Positions 11,998-25,206 of a DNA stretch of 64,000 bases are shown in pieces. Every line of letters starts with the position of its first letter. Within the stretch, counting starts at the first letter, position 1. Both the position numbers and the translations under genes were made by a program. Source of the DNA: Daphnia pulex (lineage: Eukaryota > Arthropoda > Branchiopoda > Diplostraca > Daphniidae); contig NC_060027.1 of NCBI RefSeq assembly GCF_021134715.1, positions 1,798,001 to 1,862,000 on the forward strand, read 5' to 3'. The notes beneath the pieces were generated by a model. The model was not told the origin of the DNA. It saw only the letters and a program-made list of their open reading frames with translations, and searched no databases.

Positions 11998-14882
11998 AAA
12001 TTCCAAACTATATTACCTGGAATAAATATGGCGTCCGCTACTTTTGTTTTGTTTGTTTTTAAGAGGGAGGGAGGGAGGGTTTGTTTTGTTGTTGGCCAGC
12101 ACCCGAGCCGGGCCGGCAGCAACCTCGGCCTTGGTGCTGAACCTTTCTCCTCTTTTTCCTTGGTCGTTTTTCTGGTTGCGTCCATTTGAACAGCACACTC
12201 AAACAAAAAACATCAAAACCCAAAAAGAGATTGATATATTATACCTTTTGGCTTTTATCTCTATACTGCCAGTGTACATGCGCTTATAGACGTGATTTTT
12301 TTTAAAAAAAGGTATTGTCGTATTTTAAATTCTGAAAAATGTGTAACACACTCGAGGCTGTCCCCTTTTGTGTGCTTTGTTCGAGTTCTGTCCTCCCGGA
12401 AATGCACAAGTCGAAGTACTTTCTTATCTCGAAATTGTTTTTCATTTTTGGGGGTTTTTCTTGTTAGCGATGGCGACATTTAGATTTTCATTCTGTGAAT
12501 AGATTCAAATCTTTTTGGCTTTTGGATTTCCCTAAAAAGGAATTGCATCAAATTGATTTGGGACGCATTGTCCTTAACCTCCTCTCAGTTCTGACAACAT
12601 GCACAGGATTGAAACGATGTTAAACAATCGATTTGACATTAACACCATGGTACACGTCATTGTGTGAAGATGGTCTATAATCACCCGTCAAAACAGTTCA
12701 CGGTCTTTTTTTCTTTCCCATTGAAAGTGTTGGCACACATCTGGCGCTCACACGGCGTCGGCAATATTATTCCGCAGCCAATTAGACGAGACAACGTACA
12801 CACTTATATAATACAGCTGAACACAGGAGAGCTAGACACTTATTTGATGCTCTACAAAGTTTTTGGCTTGTTATCGACACGTGGCGCCCCTGCCACGAAA
12901 TACGGGACTATATAGGAGAGACATATAAGCGGCGAAAAAATGAAGATGTCGTCATCGGCTACCGATTGCCCAAAACCCAAAATGAATCAAAACAAAACCT
13001 TAAAAGAAGATATTGCTTTAGACACGGACGAGAGTCATTGGGTCGTGAAATACCCTTCGACACGCCTTTCTTTATTGTATTATTATAACCCCCAAGATAC
13101 AAAAATCTAAAATGGTGCGGAGTCGACTTCCTCGCGCAGCAGCAGCTTTTATATAGCAGCACATCGCCCGTCACGCCGTTGCTTAATAGACTGTGAACGT
13201 CTATATAATAATCCTGTACGTATATACAAAACAGTGGACGCGCTGGCCAGATACAATACGAATCTAGCCCGCGAGAGACGATCGTCACCAGAAGCCATCA
13301 GAAGAAAAACAAAAGAAGTTAAGAAAACCGGACATGGCCCGTCAGGACACACCCAATGTCACGGCCGAAGCGCCGATTATATTATATTATACGTAGCAAA
13401 CTATATCTGGAAGAAATTCCCAGCCAACCTTTTCCGAGTTGGCTGGGCAGCACAATACATCATTCATTCCTATTGTGTGTGTCAAACGAACACTAACTAT
13501 TTTTCTCAATGCCGTTTCGCAATGGAAAACCATTTTGTGTTTGCGTCAAATTTTTCGCGGGGGGCGGTTTATTTCCAAAAAAATTCAAATAAAACATCAA
13601 AGGGCGTGGCGAATTTCTTTTCTTTAAAAAAATTGACGAAGAAAAAAAACGAAACAAGGATCAAGGTTAAAGAGGAACGAAATAACTATACACCCAAAAA
13701 GAATATGAGAAATGTATTATTATAGAGCCGACGTGATCTCATCGAATAATGACGAGATGTAGTCATCGCGTTTAGGCATTTCCCGGCAATCCAGTTTGCT
13801 ACTTCGTCCGTGAAAGATAAATAACTCTAGCAAATCGAATGAATACTAATGAGACACGCATTTCCAGTTATTTTACATTCAATTATAGACTCCATAGGCT
13901 GCTGCTGGAATGTTGGATAGGATCGCTGGCTATTTGTTGGATATTATTCCATAGCCCCCGCCGGTGTCAATTCATTTTGACCTGTTGGATTGGATGTTTT
14001 ATAGAACAGGTTTGACGTTCATTTTGATGGAAAAAAGAATTCCCCTCGTCTAACATTTTTTCCTGGTTTTGATTTAGACGACTAATTGATTGAATGGATT
14101 GGCTGGCACACATGTCGAAAAGCTAAATGAATTAGAATATGTTGCTAGCCTTTATTCTCGTGAATTGCTGGACGAAAATCGATCGATCGGGTGTCGGTCT
14201 ATATTTCTCATCGCCTGATTGCGCAACCCGTTTGGCGGGTTCGATTTATTCTTTTCACTTTGTATACATAATAATACGCAAATGAAAAAAATCACACACT
14301 TGCCCTCAATGACACAATATATTGATTGTGAGCGAAAGCTCGTCCGCGCAGTGCAACAGCCCTAATTTCTTGACTATAACCAAGGACATAGCGTGTGAAA
14401 ATGTGCATATACATACAAAAGACATTTGGACATTCTTTCGAAATTCGACCGTTTATTTTTGAACTTTTTTTGGGGGGGGGGATGATTACACACAAAAATG
14501 GGACTCCCTATATTTTGACATAACCGACCATCTCTAAAATATACATTCGACTACGATTTATAACACGAATAATACTTTTGTTTTTTTACGGAATTGCTGT
14601 GCTACTACTACAGGGCGGGAATGTCACAATTGTGTGTGTGTGTGTGGAGATTTTGGTGTCGTCTAAAGAAAATTCAGGACTGCCGATTACAAATTGACCT
14701 CTGCAGTTCCACATATAAATATACATCGTATTACAAATGTTAGTTAGAAAAAAAGGGAAAACAATTGGGCGGACAATGGGAATCAAATTTGTCCTAGATA
14801 TTATGATACGAAGGTAGTATAGGTGCTGCTGGATATATGATGATAACGGCGGGCTCGGTGAAAGTCGACCTTGTCTTATTAT
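11998..14882. other. Intergenic region, nothing assigned
   Basis: Non-coding DNA between the A2 promoter and the 3' end of A3. A TG tract lies at about 14631-14646 and a G-run near 14472-14481. No frame has coding support. Confidence 0.5.
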
Positions 14883-16422
14883 TCAACCAGTTCTGCTGCC
14901 GGCCGTGCGGGCCGTCGCCGCCGCTGCCGCTGATGATCGAAAAAATCGCAGCGAATTTTGATTGAGCGGCCTGGACACGGCTGGAAAGAAATTGTCGTCG
15001 TCCCAATTGGCCAACTGAGTTCCACCTGGCGTCAGTGGCGGTGGTACTGTCGATTTCGATTTATTCACCGCAAATCGATGAGGTGATGAAGTGGAGGCAG
15101 CAGCAGGATTCGATCCGGATTTGTTATTCATTCCGGAGAAGAACAAGTGCGGATTGCGCGGTTTGCCAATGCTGGACGGGATGCTGGGCGTCGCCTTGGG
15201 TTGACTGTTGACTTTGGAGATGGCCGACCAGTCGGTGCGTCGAGTGCCGGCCAATGTCGTCACTCGGTTCGGTTTCTCCTGGACGATTGCGGATTTCGTC
15301 GTGACTTCCACCGCCGCTGACGCCACAGTGGCCGTTTTGACGGAAGATTTATTATTTGTGGCATCGCCGGATGTGGTTTGATTGGTCGGTTGTTGTTCAG
15401 CCTCATCCGTCTGGTGCTGGTGGCCAGAAATGAATAACAATTGAGTTCCTTTGGTGGTGATTCCGAATTTCTTGTGGAGGCGCTGCATCTCTGGGAAGAC
15501 ATCCGCCGAGTCGACCATCACCGTTCCGGCTGGCGTCTTTTTATTACCCAATTCTCCCTTCTTCTCATCTTCTTCTTCTTCTTCAATTGAAGAATCGCCA
15601 GAAGATTCTTCTTCTTCGGATGATTCTTCGGATGACTCTTCCGACGATTCCTCCGACGACGATGAGGAATCACCCGATCCTTCCGACGATTCCTCCGAAG
15701 ATTCTTCCGACGAAGAAGAATCTTCTTTACCGTCTTGACCTTCTTCCTCCGATTGGTTTTCCGTCAAAGTTTCGTTTGCATTCAATTGTTTCTCAGTTGA
15801 ATTACCGACAGATTTAATTGGTGGTTCTAATAATTTCTTGTCACCTAAATCAGTTTCTTTTTTATTGCTGTGGTGATGATGCGATCCTTTGAAATGGCTA
15901 ATCTTTCGATCGTAATGACCCGATTTGGTAGGTTTAGTTTCCGCCACAACAGGTGATGAAATTAAGGCGGATGTTTGGTTATTATCAACGCGTTCGGAAA
16001 TGGATAAAGACAAGATTTTGGGCTTGGCTTTGAAGAAAGTCATTCCGTAGGGACTCGTTTTGGGTTTGACATTAACTGGATCTTTACCCAACGGGCCGAT
16101 CGATTTGCTTTGCCTCTGAGCGGATGATCCTGGCCACGGTTTGGCCGTTGTGGGCACCATCTCGTGATTGTAGAGCAACTTGTTGCTCCGGCTGAAATAG
16201 GAGAATCCCGGAGACGGACGGGACACGGGCTTGGCATGTAGAGTGACGGCCATCACGAGGACCGAAAGACCCAGCACTTTTGTAATCATCAACTGAATAA
16301 AATCAAATTTAAAAAAGAAGGAAAAAAAGGGAGAACCAAATAATCCGTGTACGAAATGCGGAATCTGCAATTGTGAATTTGTCAACTTGAATTTTAAAAT
16401 GTTTCTAAATATACTTTACCAT
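14883..16422 (-). CDS. Secreted Ser-Glu protein (A3), paralogue of A2
   Basis: Exon 1 codes only for Met (16420-16422, donor GTAAAG). Exon 2 is 14883-16292 after a 127-bp intron ending TATTCAG. The 470-residue product begins with a signal peptide (M-L-M-I-T-K-V-L-G-L-S-V-L-V-M-A-V-T-L-H-A). It keeps the order of A2 blocks: S-P-Y-G-M-T-F-F-K-A-K-P, a Ser/Glu region of S-S-E-E-S-S-E-E repeats, T-P-A-G-T-x-M-V-D-S-A-D-V, F-P-E-M-Q-R-L-H-K-K-F-G-I-T-T-K-G-T-Q-L, H-L-F-F-S-G-M, T-P-G-G-T-Q-L-A-N-W-D and R-F-F-R-S-S-A-A. It lacks the long pure Glu tract of A2. Same strand and exon layout show tandem duplication. The function is unknown. A longer open frame running into the intron is not used, because the one-Met first exon restores a clean signal peptide. 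Confidence 0.85.
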
Positions 16423-16470
16423 GATGATGGGGTTTATTATCTACTGGGCTATAATAAAACGACGGGTATA

Positions 16471-16478
16471 ATATATAA
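16471..16478 (-). promoter_or_regulatory. TATA box of A3
   Basis: TTATATAT on the minus strand, about 50 bp upstream of the ATG at 16422. The short distance implies a very short leader, so this assignment is less certain than for A2. Confidence 0.45.
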
Positions 16479-16499
16479 GAATAGCTGAATAGCTTTGTT

Positions 16500-19400
16500 C
16501 ACTTGTCTTTTGCACGGCTGCCGTTGAATTCGGCAAGTCAAGAGCGTTTGATTACATTCCTGTTGAAAGCGGCTGCTTTTTATCAAGTAGCGTCGTGTGT
16601 GTCACGCGCTTGCGGGAGCCAACCATCAAGAGGGGGGCCTGCGGTGTGGCCGGGTTCTGCTGCTGCCGCCGTTGCGGCCGAAAATCGGCGTGCATTACAT
16701 GTCCTTGGCTTCATCCAACACAAACCCTTTCTCTCTCTCTCTCTCTACGTCCCGTTTCTATTATTTTGGTTGCACGCAGCAAAGTTGGGCGCTCCGGCGT
16801 CGTCGTCGTCGTCGTCGTCGGGTTTACAAATCGAACAAAAAAGCAGCACACGTATATACACCCTATGTGATAAATTGCGTTTGGTTTTTAAATGTAACAT
16901 TTCGTCGTCAACTCCCGCGGCTCCGTGCCAAACCTGATCCTTTCTTTTTCCACTGATTAGAAATTGGCGCAATTCGACATTCTTGGAGTAGAGTTTTTGA
17001 TTAGATTTTCCCTTCCGGAAATTTTCTGAATATGATAGTTCGATGATAATTAGTTCAAAATTCTATTTTCCATGAGAGTTTTGAAGATTTCGAAAATGAG
17101 AAGGCCATTCTTCGTTTATTACACACGTAAAAAAAAGGGGAAAGGTCTTGATATTATTATCGTTGGCTGGCTGGCTGCTGCACCTTGATCTGTTTTATTG
17201 CGTTGAACTCTGCTGCACCGTGTTGGATATATGCACAGCAGTAGACTACTGTGTGATTGATAATATAGCCAATATAGACCCTGGCTCCATACCATGTTTT
17301 TATGATGGCCCCCACTTTGGAATATGATTTAATCGCGCCCAAAGGGAAAAATCATTTTATTTTATTTTTCAGTGAACATTACGCCCTTTGTTAGACTTCT
17401 TTTTGTTGCTGCTGGTATAGAAAAATTCAAAAATATAATTATACAATACGCCATTTTTCGACCTCAACAGCTCAACTGCTGTTATGTATTTTTTATTTTT
17501 ATTTTGTTGAGCTATTCAATGCCATTTATTAGCATTTGTTTTTCTTTTCTTTTTTCAATTGAATTTAAATACAAGGAAAACCACATCAGCGGTGTGGTCT
17601 CCATCTCTGTGTATAGATTAAGCGAGGCCTTCGTCCATTATTGCGGACACTGAACGCGATAACATATAAGAAACTCGATTGATATTTTTACACAGAAAAA
17701 CAGCCACTAATAATCAAGACGTTTGACCAAAAAAAAAAGTCTTTGTTAGCTGTCAAACGTTACATCATCTCCGGCAGTCGTCCATGAAACCTGCTGTCGT
17801 TTGTCCAGTCACCTCCGAACAAAACCCATTGCGTGAATAATCAGCAGAAATGATTTCGCATTTTTCCTGTATGTATGTATACATATTTGTAACATATATG
17901 CACGGAATATGGGAGCCAATGAATTCCATTTACGGCAACCGAAAAATATATAATCCCAAAAACCTGTTATATCAAGTTCACCGTGTGTATAATAACTGGG
18001 TCATTTTTTGTTGTTGCTGTTGTTTCTGCCATTGTTATACATATTGCCCCACCCAAATACCAGCAACAATTTCGTGTGATGCATCGAGCAGTCTCCAGCA
18101 ACGAAGGTTTATGCTAATACTATAGACTATAGACAACTTGCTGCAAGGGAAACCAATGTACATTAAAATAAAAACAAAATTATTTTCCCGATTTGGCTGC
18201 GATTCAAAAGAGTTAACGGGCACACAACGAGGTACCATGCCGAGCTCGAGCAATTTCAACGCATACCTCATTTTGATGTGTTGTGCACTTTTGACGTGTG
18301 TAAAAAGTGGAAAAAACATCAGGCGTCTTTTTCAATTCGTTCACGTTGTTTGTTTTTGTATATCCCATCCAACTGGTTTCAGTCCATATAAACGTGTGTG
18401 TGTGTTATTATTATAGTCATAATAATAATTGCGTGGCCGCGGGATCGAGAGGGTGAAAGTGTTTTGTCCAGCACACAGCTGCCGCGGTCTATTTGATTGA
18501 AAAATGTGAACCATTTTTATCACTCACCAATCCGGCACTAATAGACACAACCCGGCTCTTATACACATTCTTTTTTTCTACCCGGCACGTTTATTTTTAA
18601 GACCTGTTGTGAGATTTGCCATACGGGTAAACAAAAGAACCGCAATGAAATTTACCGGCATCAAAAATCAAATCTCGAAAGTTCCAATTTTATTTTATAA
18701 TTTAGATTTATTATTACATCACCCCCCAAAGTGAAACGAAGAAAAACACGACGAGAAGGTTCTATATAGCTACACACACATTTTTATTCCCCTTGTAAAA
18801 ATGATGACAGCAGTACTATACACTCCCGGCCGTCCGGTGACATTGAAAAATCTAATTCAAATCGTGCTGCGCTAAGGTATACAAAAGAATTAAATGCAGA
18901 GCCCGGGAGCAGAACAAACCCCCCATCGTTCATTATATAAAAATAAAATAAAATAAAATAAAAACACAAGGTCGTGATATATGTGTGACGCGTCTAATAC
19001 AACATCTTGACGGTATAGGTACTACGTGTGGAACCAAATTGTGTCCAAATTCACCGAGAGATGGTTGGTGTAAATTTATTCATCACTTCCTATCGAGAGA
19101 CCCACCCACACACGGCAATCGCCTGATGTATAGTTGCGTTATTCAGCCGCAATCAACACGTCGGACGAAAAGAATCGTTTGGAATTCCAAGGTTATATAA
19201 GCCGAAAAAAAAACCCCGAAACTATTCTTTTCGCATGCACAGAGCAGCAGACACACGGGGGCAATCACGAACAATGAACGCGTTCACTCCTTTCGGCGTT
19301 CCGAGGGGAGCCCCGAACTCATTTCGAAATGCACAAAACGGTCCCGCCTATATGCTGCAGTGAACTGAACGGAGAGACACATAATTGAGTGTAATTGACC

Positions 19401-21530
19401 ACATCATCATGGGCCGGAATATTAGATAATAGTTGCAGGCCTGACGGCAAACGATGGGGACACTCAAAGGGCTGAATAATATCTAACGATTCAATCGTGA
19501 ATATGATTAGACAGCAGTAGTCGGCGTGCGGGATTGACACCATGACTCGGCGAATATAGCGCGGAGAATTGATGGCTGTCGTTGCCCCTGCGGTTAGACC
19601 GCAGGATTCACTGGAAGAAGCGTGTGTGTGCAGCCTAGTATATAAGTTGGATATACACTATATACTTATTATTATGCAAGAGACTTTTGATGGTATTTTT
19701 TGGCAGCAGGTCGACCTCAAAAAAAGGAAAACGTTTCTGACGCTGTTATTATCAAATAGTGTCGTTTTTTTTCGGTTTCATTTTCACCTTTCAAGGAGAT
19801 AGTCGACGTGTGACTTGATCGGCGTTTTTCCTTTTCTCTCTGTGCAATTGCTCTTGTTATGTTCGGCGATAGACCTTTTAGATTTTATTTTTAGATGCTC
19901 AATTTCAAGATCAGATGAGATTGGAAATCATTTTGAGTCTAATCTTTGCTCTGCTGTTCCAATATAAAATCAAATGCCCCGCCTAGACTTTGACCTTTAG
20001 TACGGAAGCCAAGGCTAAATATGTGCTGCTGCTGTGAATCGCTCTGCGTGTAGGTATTGACTCACTCTTTCAAGCGGTTATTATAAATCTTAGGTCGTTT
20101 TCTATTGTTTTCTTGCTTGTATAAGAGCAACCTTTTTTTGGGCTTGCGGGACAATCGTTCTATCTGAAAGGGCGGGACAATTGACCCATAAATTTTCAAA
20201 TCTTTCGGGCGCCACACGGCAAACATTTGTGGATTTGAAAAATATATACTGATTTGGGGTGTGTCAATCGATTGGAATTCGCATCGGTAATCACTCAAAA
20301 GTGAACGCAATCAACATAACAAGATCAAGGCGTTAAAAGAAAAATAATTCGAGACGGTAGTTACAAATCAAATTCTCCGACATACTCTCAAACGTGTAAA
20401 TGTCTGGAGGATAGCTGCTGATTTAACTGGATTCGGATGTTCAAGTCGAACTAGCTTTTCAACAGACAAATAATTGTTAGACGTCCATCAAACTGGACTA
20501 CATTTATTTGTTTAGATAGGCTACTGCCCGGGAGGACCACCATCTTTATATGATGTGAGGAAAGGAGATTGAATGGTGTAACAGATTGATTGATTGGCTG
20601 GCAGAGTGAAAAAGATTGAATTTCTCATCACGGAGTTGAGTGATTTTCTGATTTCTCGACAATCGTGCTGTGCGTCTTGTAACTAATCGCGTCTGAAAGA
20701 CTCTCGACGGCACTTGGTTTTATACGACGGTGGTTCACATAATCACATGACTCGAAACACGACCGCACGTATTAATCGCCTGATAATTGGATCTCACGAA
20801 ATCTATTCGTGGGTGAAAATATAATCTCGGTGGGGATCATTCATTCGTTCTTTCCCTTTCATTTTTTATTTTGTTTCCACCTGCTAGATATTTCATCGCT
20901 TGTGTTCACAACACCGTTAACACAAGAAAAGAAAACTTCTGTTGCTCCCAGACTAGGTTAATAAAGAATCGAGCTTACATTCATATGTTGGCCCCGAGTG
21001 TTATTTTCAAATGTCAACCAAAGTAACTCTGTCATCACTCGTCTGATACCGAGCAGCTATTCTACAGAAACAATGTCTTACCTTCTTCTTCCTAGCTGTG
21101 TTAGCGATTGGCCAACTGCCGACGACCGGAATTTATTTATTCACAGCGGGAAGCCCACCACACTGTGTCATCAATGGAATTAATTAATTCGCTGAGAATA
21201 AGCAAGTCGGGTGTAGTTCACCTTCTTACCGCTAGATGTCCCCGATTCTTACGGCATAATCGACCACTAGAGGGCCTTTCAACCGGAAGCTCGTCTGCAG
21301 TGTTAAGTTGTATTTCAATCACCACTCACGACTCACGTCTCACGTCGGCGGTCGGCTGTTTGGCGCCTTTTTTCAGTCAGCTCAAACACCGGCATGCCCA
21401 AACACCATGGCTCAAACTTAAAATTTAGTGAGGTTGTTGCCAAAACAAGATAGTGTTTCAAAAAGCCAAAGATTACCTTATGGATGCAATTTTACCAAGC
21501 TGAAAAGAAGTGAGGCATACAATAATTGCA
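16500..21530. other. Intergenic region with simple repeats
   Basis: No supported gene in about 5 kb. Simple repeats include a TC tract at about 16731-16746, a CGT array at 16797-16820 and an AAAAT array at about 18941-18965. Short open frames lack start, splice or composition support. Confidence 0.5.
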
Positions 21531-21539
21531 GTCAATTTA

Positions 21540-22400
21540 GTTCTGTGTCTTAACTCTGAATCGGCAAAGTACCTGAGGCAATGAACTAAAGCGTTCAGTG
21601 TCAGCCTCACCTACCTATTCAAACTGCCATACAATTCTTACTTGCCCTGAAAAAACAAGAACTCCAATATCAAGTTTAGGTCAGCAGAAGCAGCAACCCC
21701 ATCAGTTTGAACAGCAATTGCTTGCATGTAAAAAGGCCCTTTGTCAAGTGCTACACAATATCAGCTTGGAGTCAGTGCTACCACATCCTGTTGACAAACG
21801 AGCATAAAGGTACATACAATATAAACTACCTAGTTTTTTAAATTAAATAACTTAAAGTTTGTTTTATTTTAGGCAAGAACAAATCCTTTCAGATGGTAAA
21901 CTTGAGAAAGAAGTTTGGTCAAAGAAATGAAAACAAAGGACAAATGGAAACGGAGGAAGTTGTGAGAAGGTGCAGCTGGCAGAAGTGGATTATGAATTCA
22001 TGCTACAGTTTCATGTGGAATCTTAATCCAAAGTAGAGCCCGAAGAACCGCCCACTACCAACAGAACTCAATCCACACACAGAAACTGGCATGATTGTGG
22101 CATGCACTTGCTGTGTTTCTGGGGGAGTCGCAAACACTTGAACGTGAAGAGAAAAAGGAAGTAGACCAAAAAAGAAGAAAATAAAGAACAAGAAAAAGAG
22201 ATGCATATCAACTACATATACTGCGCATAACACCAAAGGCATCAAGTAATAGAAAAAACATTTTTAATTATTTTTGATTCCCTAATCAATGAACATTTTA
22301 TTTTTCTTAGAGGACCTGGAAACACATGAATGAAGATGTTCGTCGTCACGGCCGATCTTCGCAGAATCTGTCGGGTGGTACCCATGTGCCTCAACAGCTA
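21540..22400 (+). pseudogene. Decayed fragment similar to 59.6-60.1 kb, probably TPR/Megator-like
   Basis: Two parts of this stretch align by eye with 59.6-60.06 kb. One shares CAGCAACCCCATCA and a Gln/Leu-coding stretch followed by CCCTTTGTCAA. The other shares GCAAGAACAAATCCTTTCAGATGG and, further on, GACTGGCATG. In the other copy this sequence lies directly upstream of a recognisable TPR coiled-coil fragment. The frame here is broken by stops. A final exon-like piece follows at 22311-22420: a TTCTTAG acceptor, then a 37-codon frame to a stop. I read the whole as a relic of a duplicated nucleoporin TPR gene. The duplicate relation is seen in the sequence; the TPR identity of this copy is inferred. 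Confidence 0.45.
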
Positions 22401-22499
22401 GTTTCTTCAGATTGACCCACGTCTTCCCACGTCCCACGTAGGTAATCGATTTGACTTACCTTGTTTGATTTATCTATTGTTTTTTCTTATTCTTCTGAA

Positions 22500-23165
22500 A
22501 GTGTTCGTTTAGCGATGGTGTCTAGTCAGCAGAACTGTTTATTCTGAATCGCAGGGGTTTAGCTCACGATTGCAGGTTCCCAATCTTTCCAGGTGGAATT
22601 TTTATAAACTTAAAGAGCTTACGTATTATAAGTACGCGTGCTTATGACGCTGGGATTTCGCTTTTTTAAACTAAAAGGTCTTCTTTTATTGAATTAAATA
22701 ATAAATAGTTAGAAATTTCGTTACTTCGTAGCAGCGCCTTCCCTTTTTTCTTACTTCGCCCCTTTGTTCAACGTTTGCAAGAAAGTGTTGGGTGACAAAA
22801 AAGTTAAAATGGAATTCAGTTCAACGTCGTTTTTCGGGTTTGTCAGACTTACAATGGTGTTTGCTGGTCCGACCATCTTCGTTTCCTTGCTTTATTGTAA
22901 AGCCTTTCAGTGTAAAATTCGGCGTTCATTTATTGTATCCGTAATTCTAGTGTCTTAACAAGTTGTAAATTGGAAACGTCTATTTGACGCCTCGACAACA
23001 ATTCTGCAAATCGATGGAATTTGACTGCCTACATGTCTTTTGTGTATTTGTAAATCGTCTGCCACACGGAATCACAATTCTAAACTGCCATGTCTGAAAC
23101 TTTGTGTCATTCGTTGAATAGTTTATATTGATCGTCAGAGGAACTAAAGGGCCGTCAGCCACTTA
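22500..23165. repeat. Diverged direct duplicate of parts of 26.1-26.2 and 27.8-28.36 kb
   Basis: Positions about 22520-22660 resemble 26085-26235 (shared TCTAGTCAGCAG, TCACGATTG and TTAAAG.GCTTACG). Positions about 22720-23165 resemble 27825-28355 (shared GACGCCTCGACAACA, GCCACACG and CAAGAAAGTGT). In the second locus the two halves are separated by the right arm of the inverted duplication. Confidence 0.75.
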
Positions 23166-23437
23166 ATACCACGGGATGGCGCGTGCTGTGAGTAAGTGAA
23201 AAGTAGGAAATAATCAACTAAAAACAAACCAAACTGCAGGTATACGCATATCTGTGCTAATAATTTTTGTTTTTATTCTTTAGAAGTGCTCTAACGTAAG
23301 TTCCCTTCTGGCGAGCGTCATGGGCTTCGTTGTCACGCATCAAATGCCAATCTATTCATTCTGATTACAGCGTGTATTTACGGCGACGTGTCTCGAAGAA
23401 AATGTCAAGAGAGGATCGTGATCTTTTTATTTCTCAG
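23165..23437 (+). CDS. Possible 5' end of a gene: leader exons and M-S-R-E-D-R-D-L-F-I-S-Q
   Basis: Good splice signals are clustered here: a GTGAGT donor near 23189, a TTCTTTAG acceptor followed within 13 nt by a GTAAGT donor near 23296, then a GATTACAG acceptor. The ATG at 23402 opens a 12-codon exon ending at 23437 with a GTAAGC donor. I could not find a convincing downstream exon, so this may be a truncated gene copy or a gene with distant exons. It lies directly after a duplicated segment that in the other locus precedes the Na+/H+ exchanger. Confidence 0.3.
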
Positions 23438-24547
23438 GTAAGCACAGCTCATTTTATTTTTATGTATTTCAACTCTTCAAAAATGAAATGCATGTAACAG
23501 AAAAAATGACAACATGTTGTAATAATTAATCAGCTGTTCCCCAACACTGGAAAAAGATTTGCACTGCTTGGTAGCAACTGGTTAGTTTCAACTGATTTTG
23601 AAAGTTTCATTCGTTAAATCAGGAAATTCTTAATCATAATATTCTTTAACTATGGTTCTCAACTTTCTCGGTCTTGACGTTTGCCTTTGCGCTTAACCCA
23701 TCTGTGTTCGATTGCTTCGCTGTTTTCAGAAAATTCCCTTTGAAGGTTTTTATATTGTAAAGCGTCCCCCCCTATTTTACGCTTCCGCAAGCGCTCTTGC
23801 AACCAGTCCTCTGGATTTTGAAGCTTCGTTGTATTCTTGAGTAATTTTCCTCCCAAGGTATTCGACTTCGTGATGGTCAATCTAAACCACACCTCAAATA
23901 GTCGGTAGTGAAATGTTTACAAACTTTTGCCATCACTTTTAGCGGTTCCCTTTCGAAAATGGGTTTCAGCCAATTCTCATTGACCGAGTGAAATATATAT
24001 ATATATTTCGTATTAATATAAATAAACAGGCATTACCGAGCATACGATTAAAAACAAACAAGCAGATTTCACAAATCCAACAGCGCGAATCACTAAATTA
24101 ATTTCCCATTTTCACTTACCTCTTAAAAGGACTGTAAAAACGAAGTATACCACTCGATTCACATATAGCTTAGGACTATCTTTTACTGAAGCTGCAGCGT
24201 GAATGCCAACGCTTTCGTGTAACAATATGGGGCGACGTCATCAGCGGATAACTTGGGAACGGTTGCTCGGTGTTCCAACGCTAGTCAGCAGTTTGAATGT
24301 ACAGCGGAGTTCAATGCCGCAATGTAAAATCTCCGGGATTTCCGTCCGTGGTAAAGCCTTGAGGCGCTAGAGAAGTTTTTATTTTTGGTCATGAGTCAAG
24401 TCTAGCTCATACGTACACAATTTAACATGTTGAATGTTAAATATTTCACGCGACGATAATTTGCAGATTAAATTGGACGTCAAACATTGGGTAAAACCCT
24501 GATTCGATCAGCTTTTTTTTATACTGCTGTTGGCATCTTACTCATTG

Positions 24548-24840
24548 CTCTATTTTACGTTATGCAAATACAATCCGTCGTTACTTTTCCATCCAATGCC
24601 GGATGTGTATTAGCACTGGTACCGGTCGGCATCGGTTGCCATCAGTTGCCAACAACACCAAATAAAACAAGGCATTTTCTCGTCGACTTTAAAGACGAGC
24701 GGTGGGGAAGAAACAAAAACCACAACTCAAAACTTATTGCCCCTATTTTCCTTTGGATTCCTTACGATCCACTTGATCCTATAATTTTGTAGGTCCATTC
24801 GCTGACGAGGATTGGGCATATTTTTTCTTCCGTCATGCCA
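24548..24840. other. 293-bp segment present only in the left arm
   Basis: It interrupts the match between the arms exactly: ACTCATTG is joined to CTTATTTC in the right arm but separated by 293 bp in the left. I see no clear terminal inverted repeat or target duplication, so it could equally be an insertion on the left or a deletion on the right. Confidence 0.8.
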
Positions 24841-25206
24841 CTTATTTCTTAACTTCCCAGCAACAAATTGCAGGAGGGCGCACAAAGGTAAGATGTTATA
24901 GAATAACGCCATATACACGTAGTTGGTGCTATCTATTATATTTGTATTGGCCATACAAGGAGCAAATAAAAATAAAGAGAAATCATTGGAAATGTGAACT
25001 GGGTCGGTGTAACCGCCATGTCCGGATGCTTGGTGTGTCGGGTGGTCTTAGTTGAAATGCCGGAAGTCCATCGCATTGCTAAAAGTATCAAAATAGAACC
25101 ACTTAATTATTCGACTTGTTGATTAACATTTGACTGTCTTAAAAAAGCCATTTTGCGTAACATGAACGGGTAATAAAACGTGCGAGTGGGCCTGTACCTT
25201 GGTAGT

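Noticed and set aside
23659-23892. 77-codon minus-strand frame with a protein-like Lys/Arg/Glu composition
   Set aside because: It has no ATG in frame, a stop just upstream and no convincing upstream exon; it may be a relic, but I cannot support a gene.
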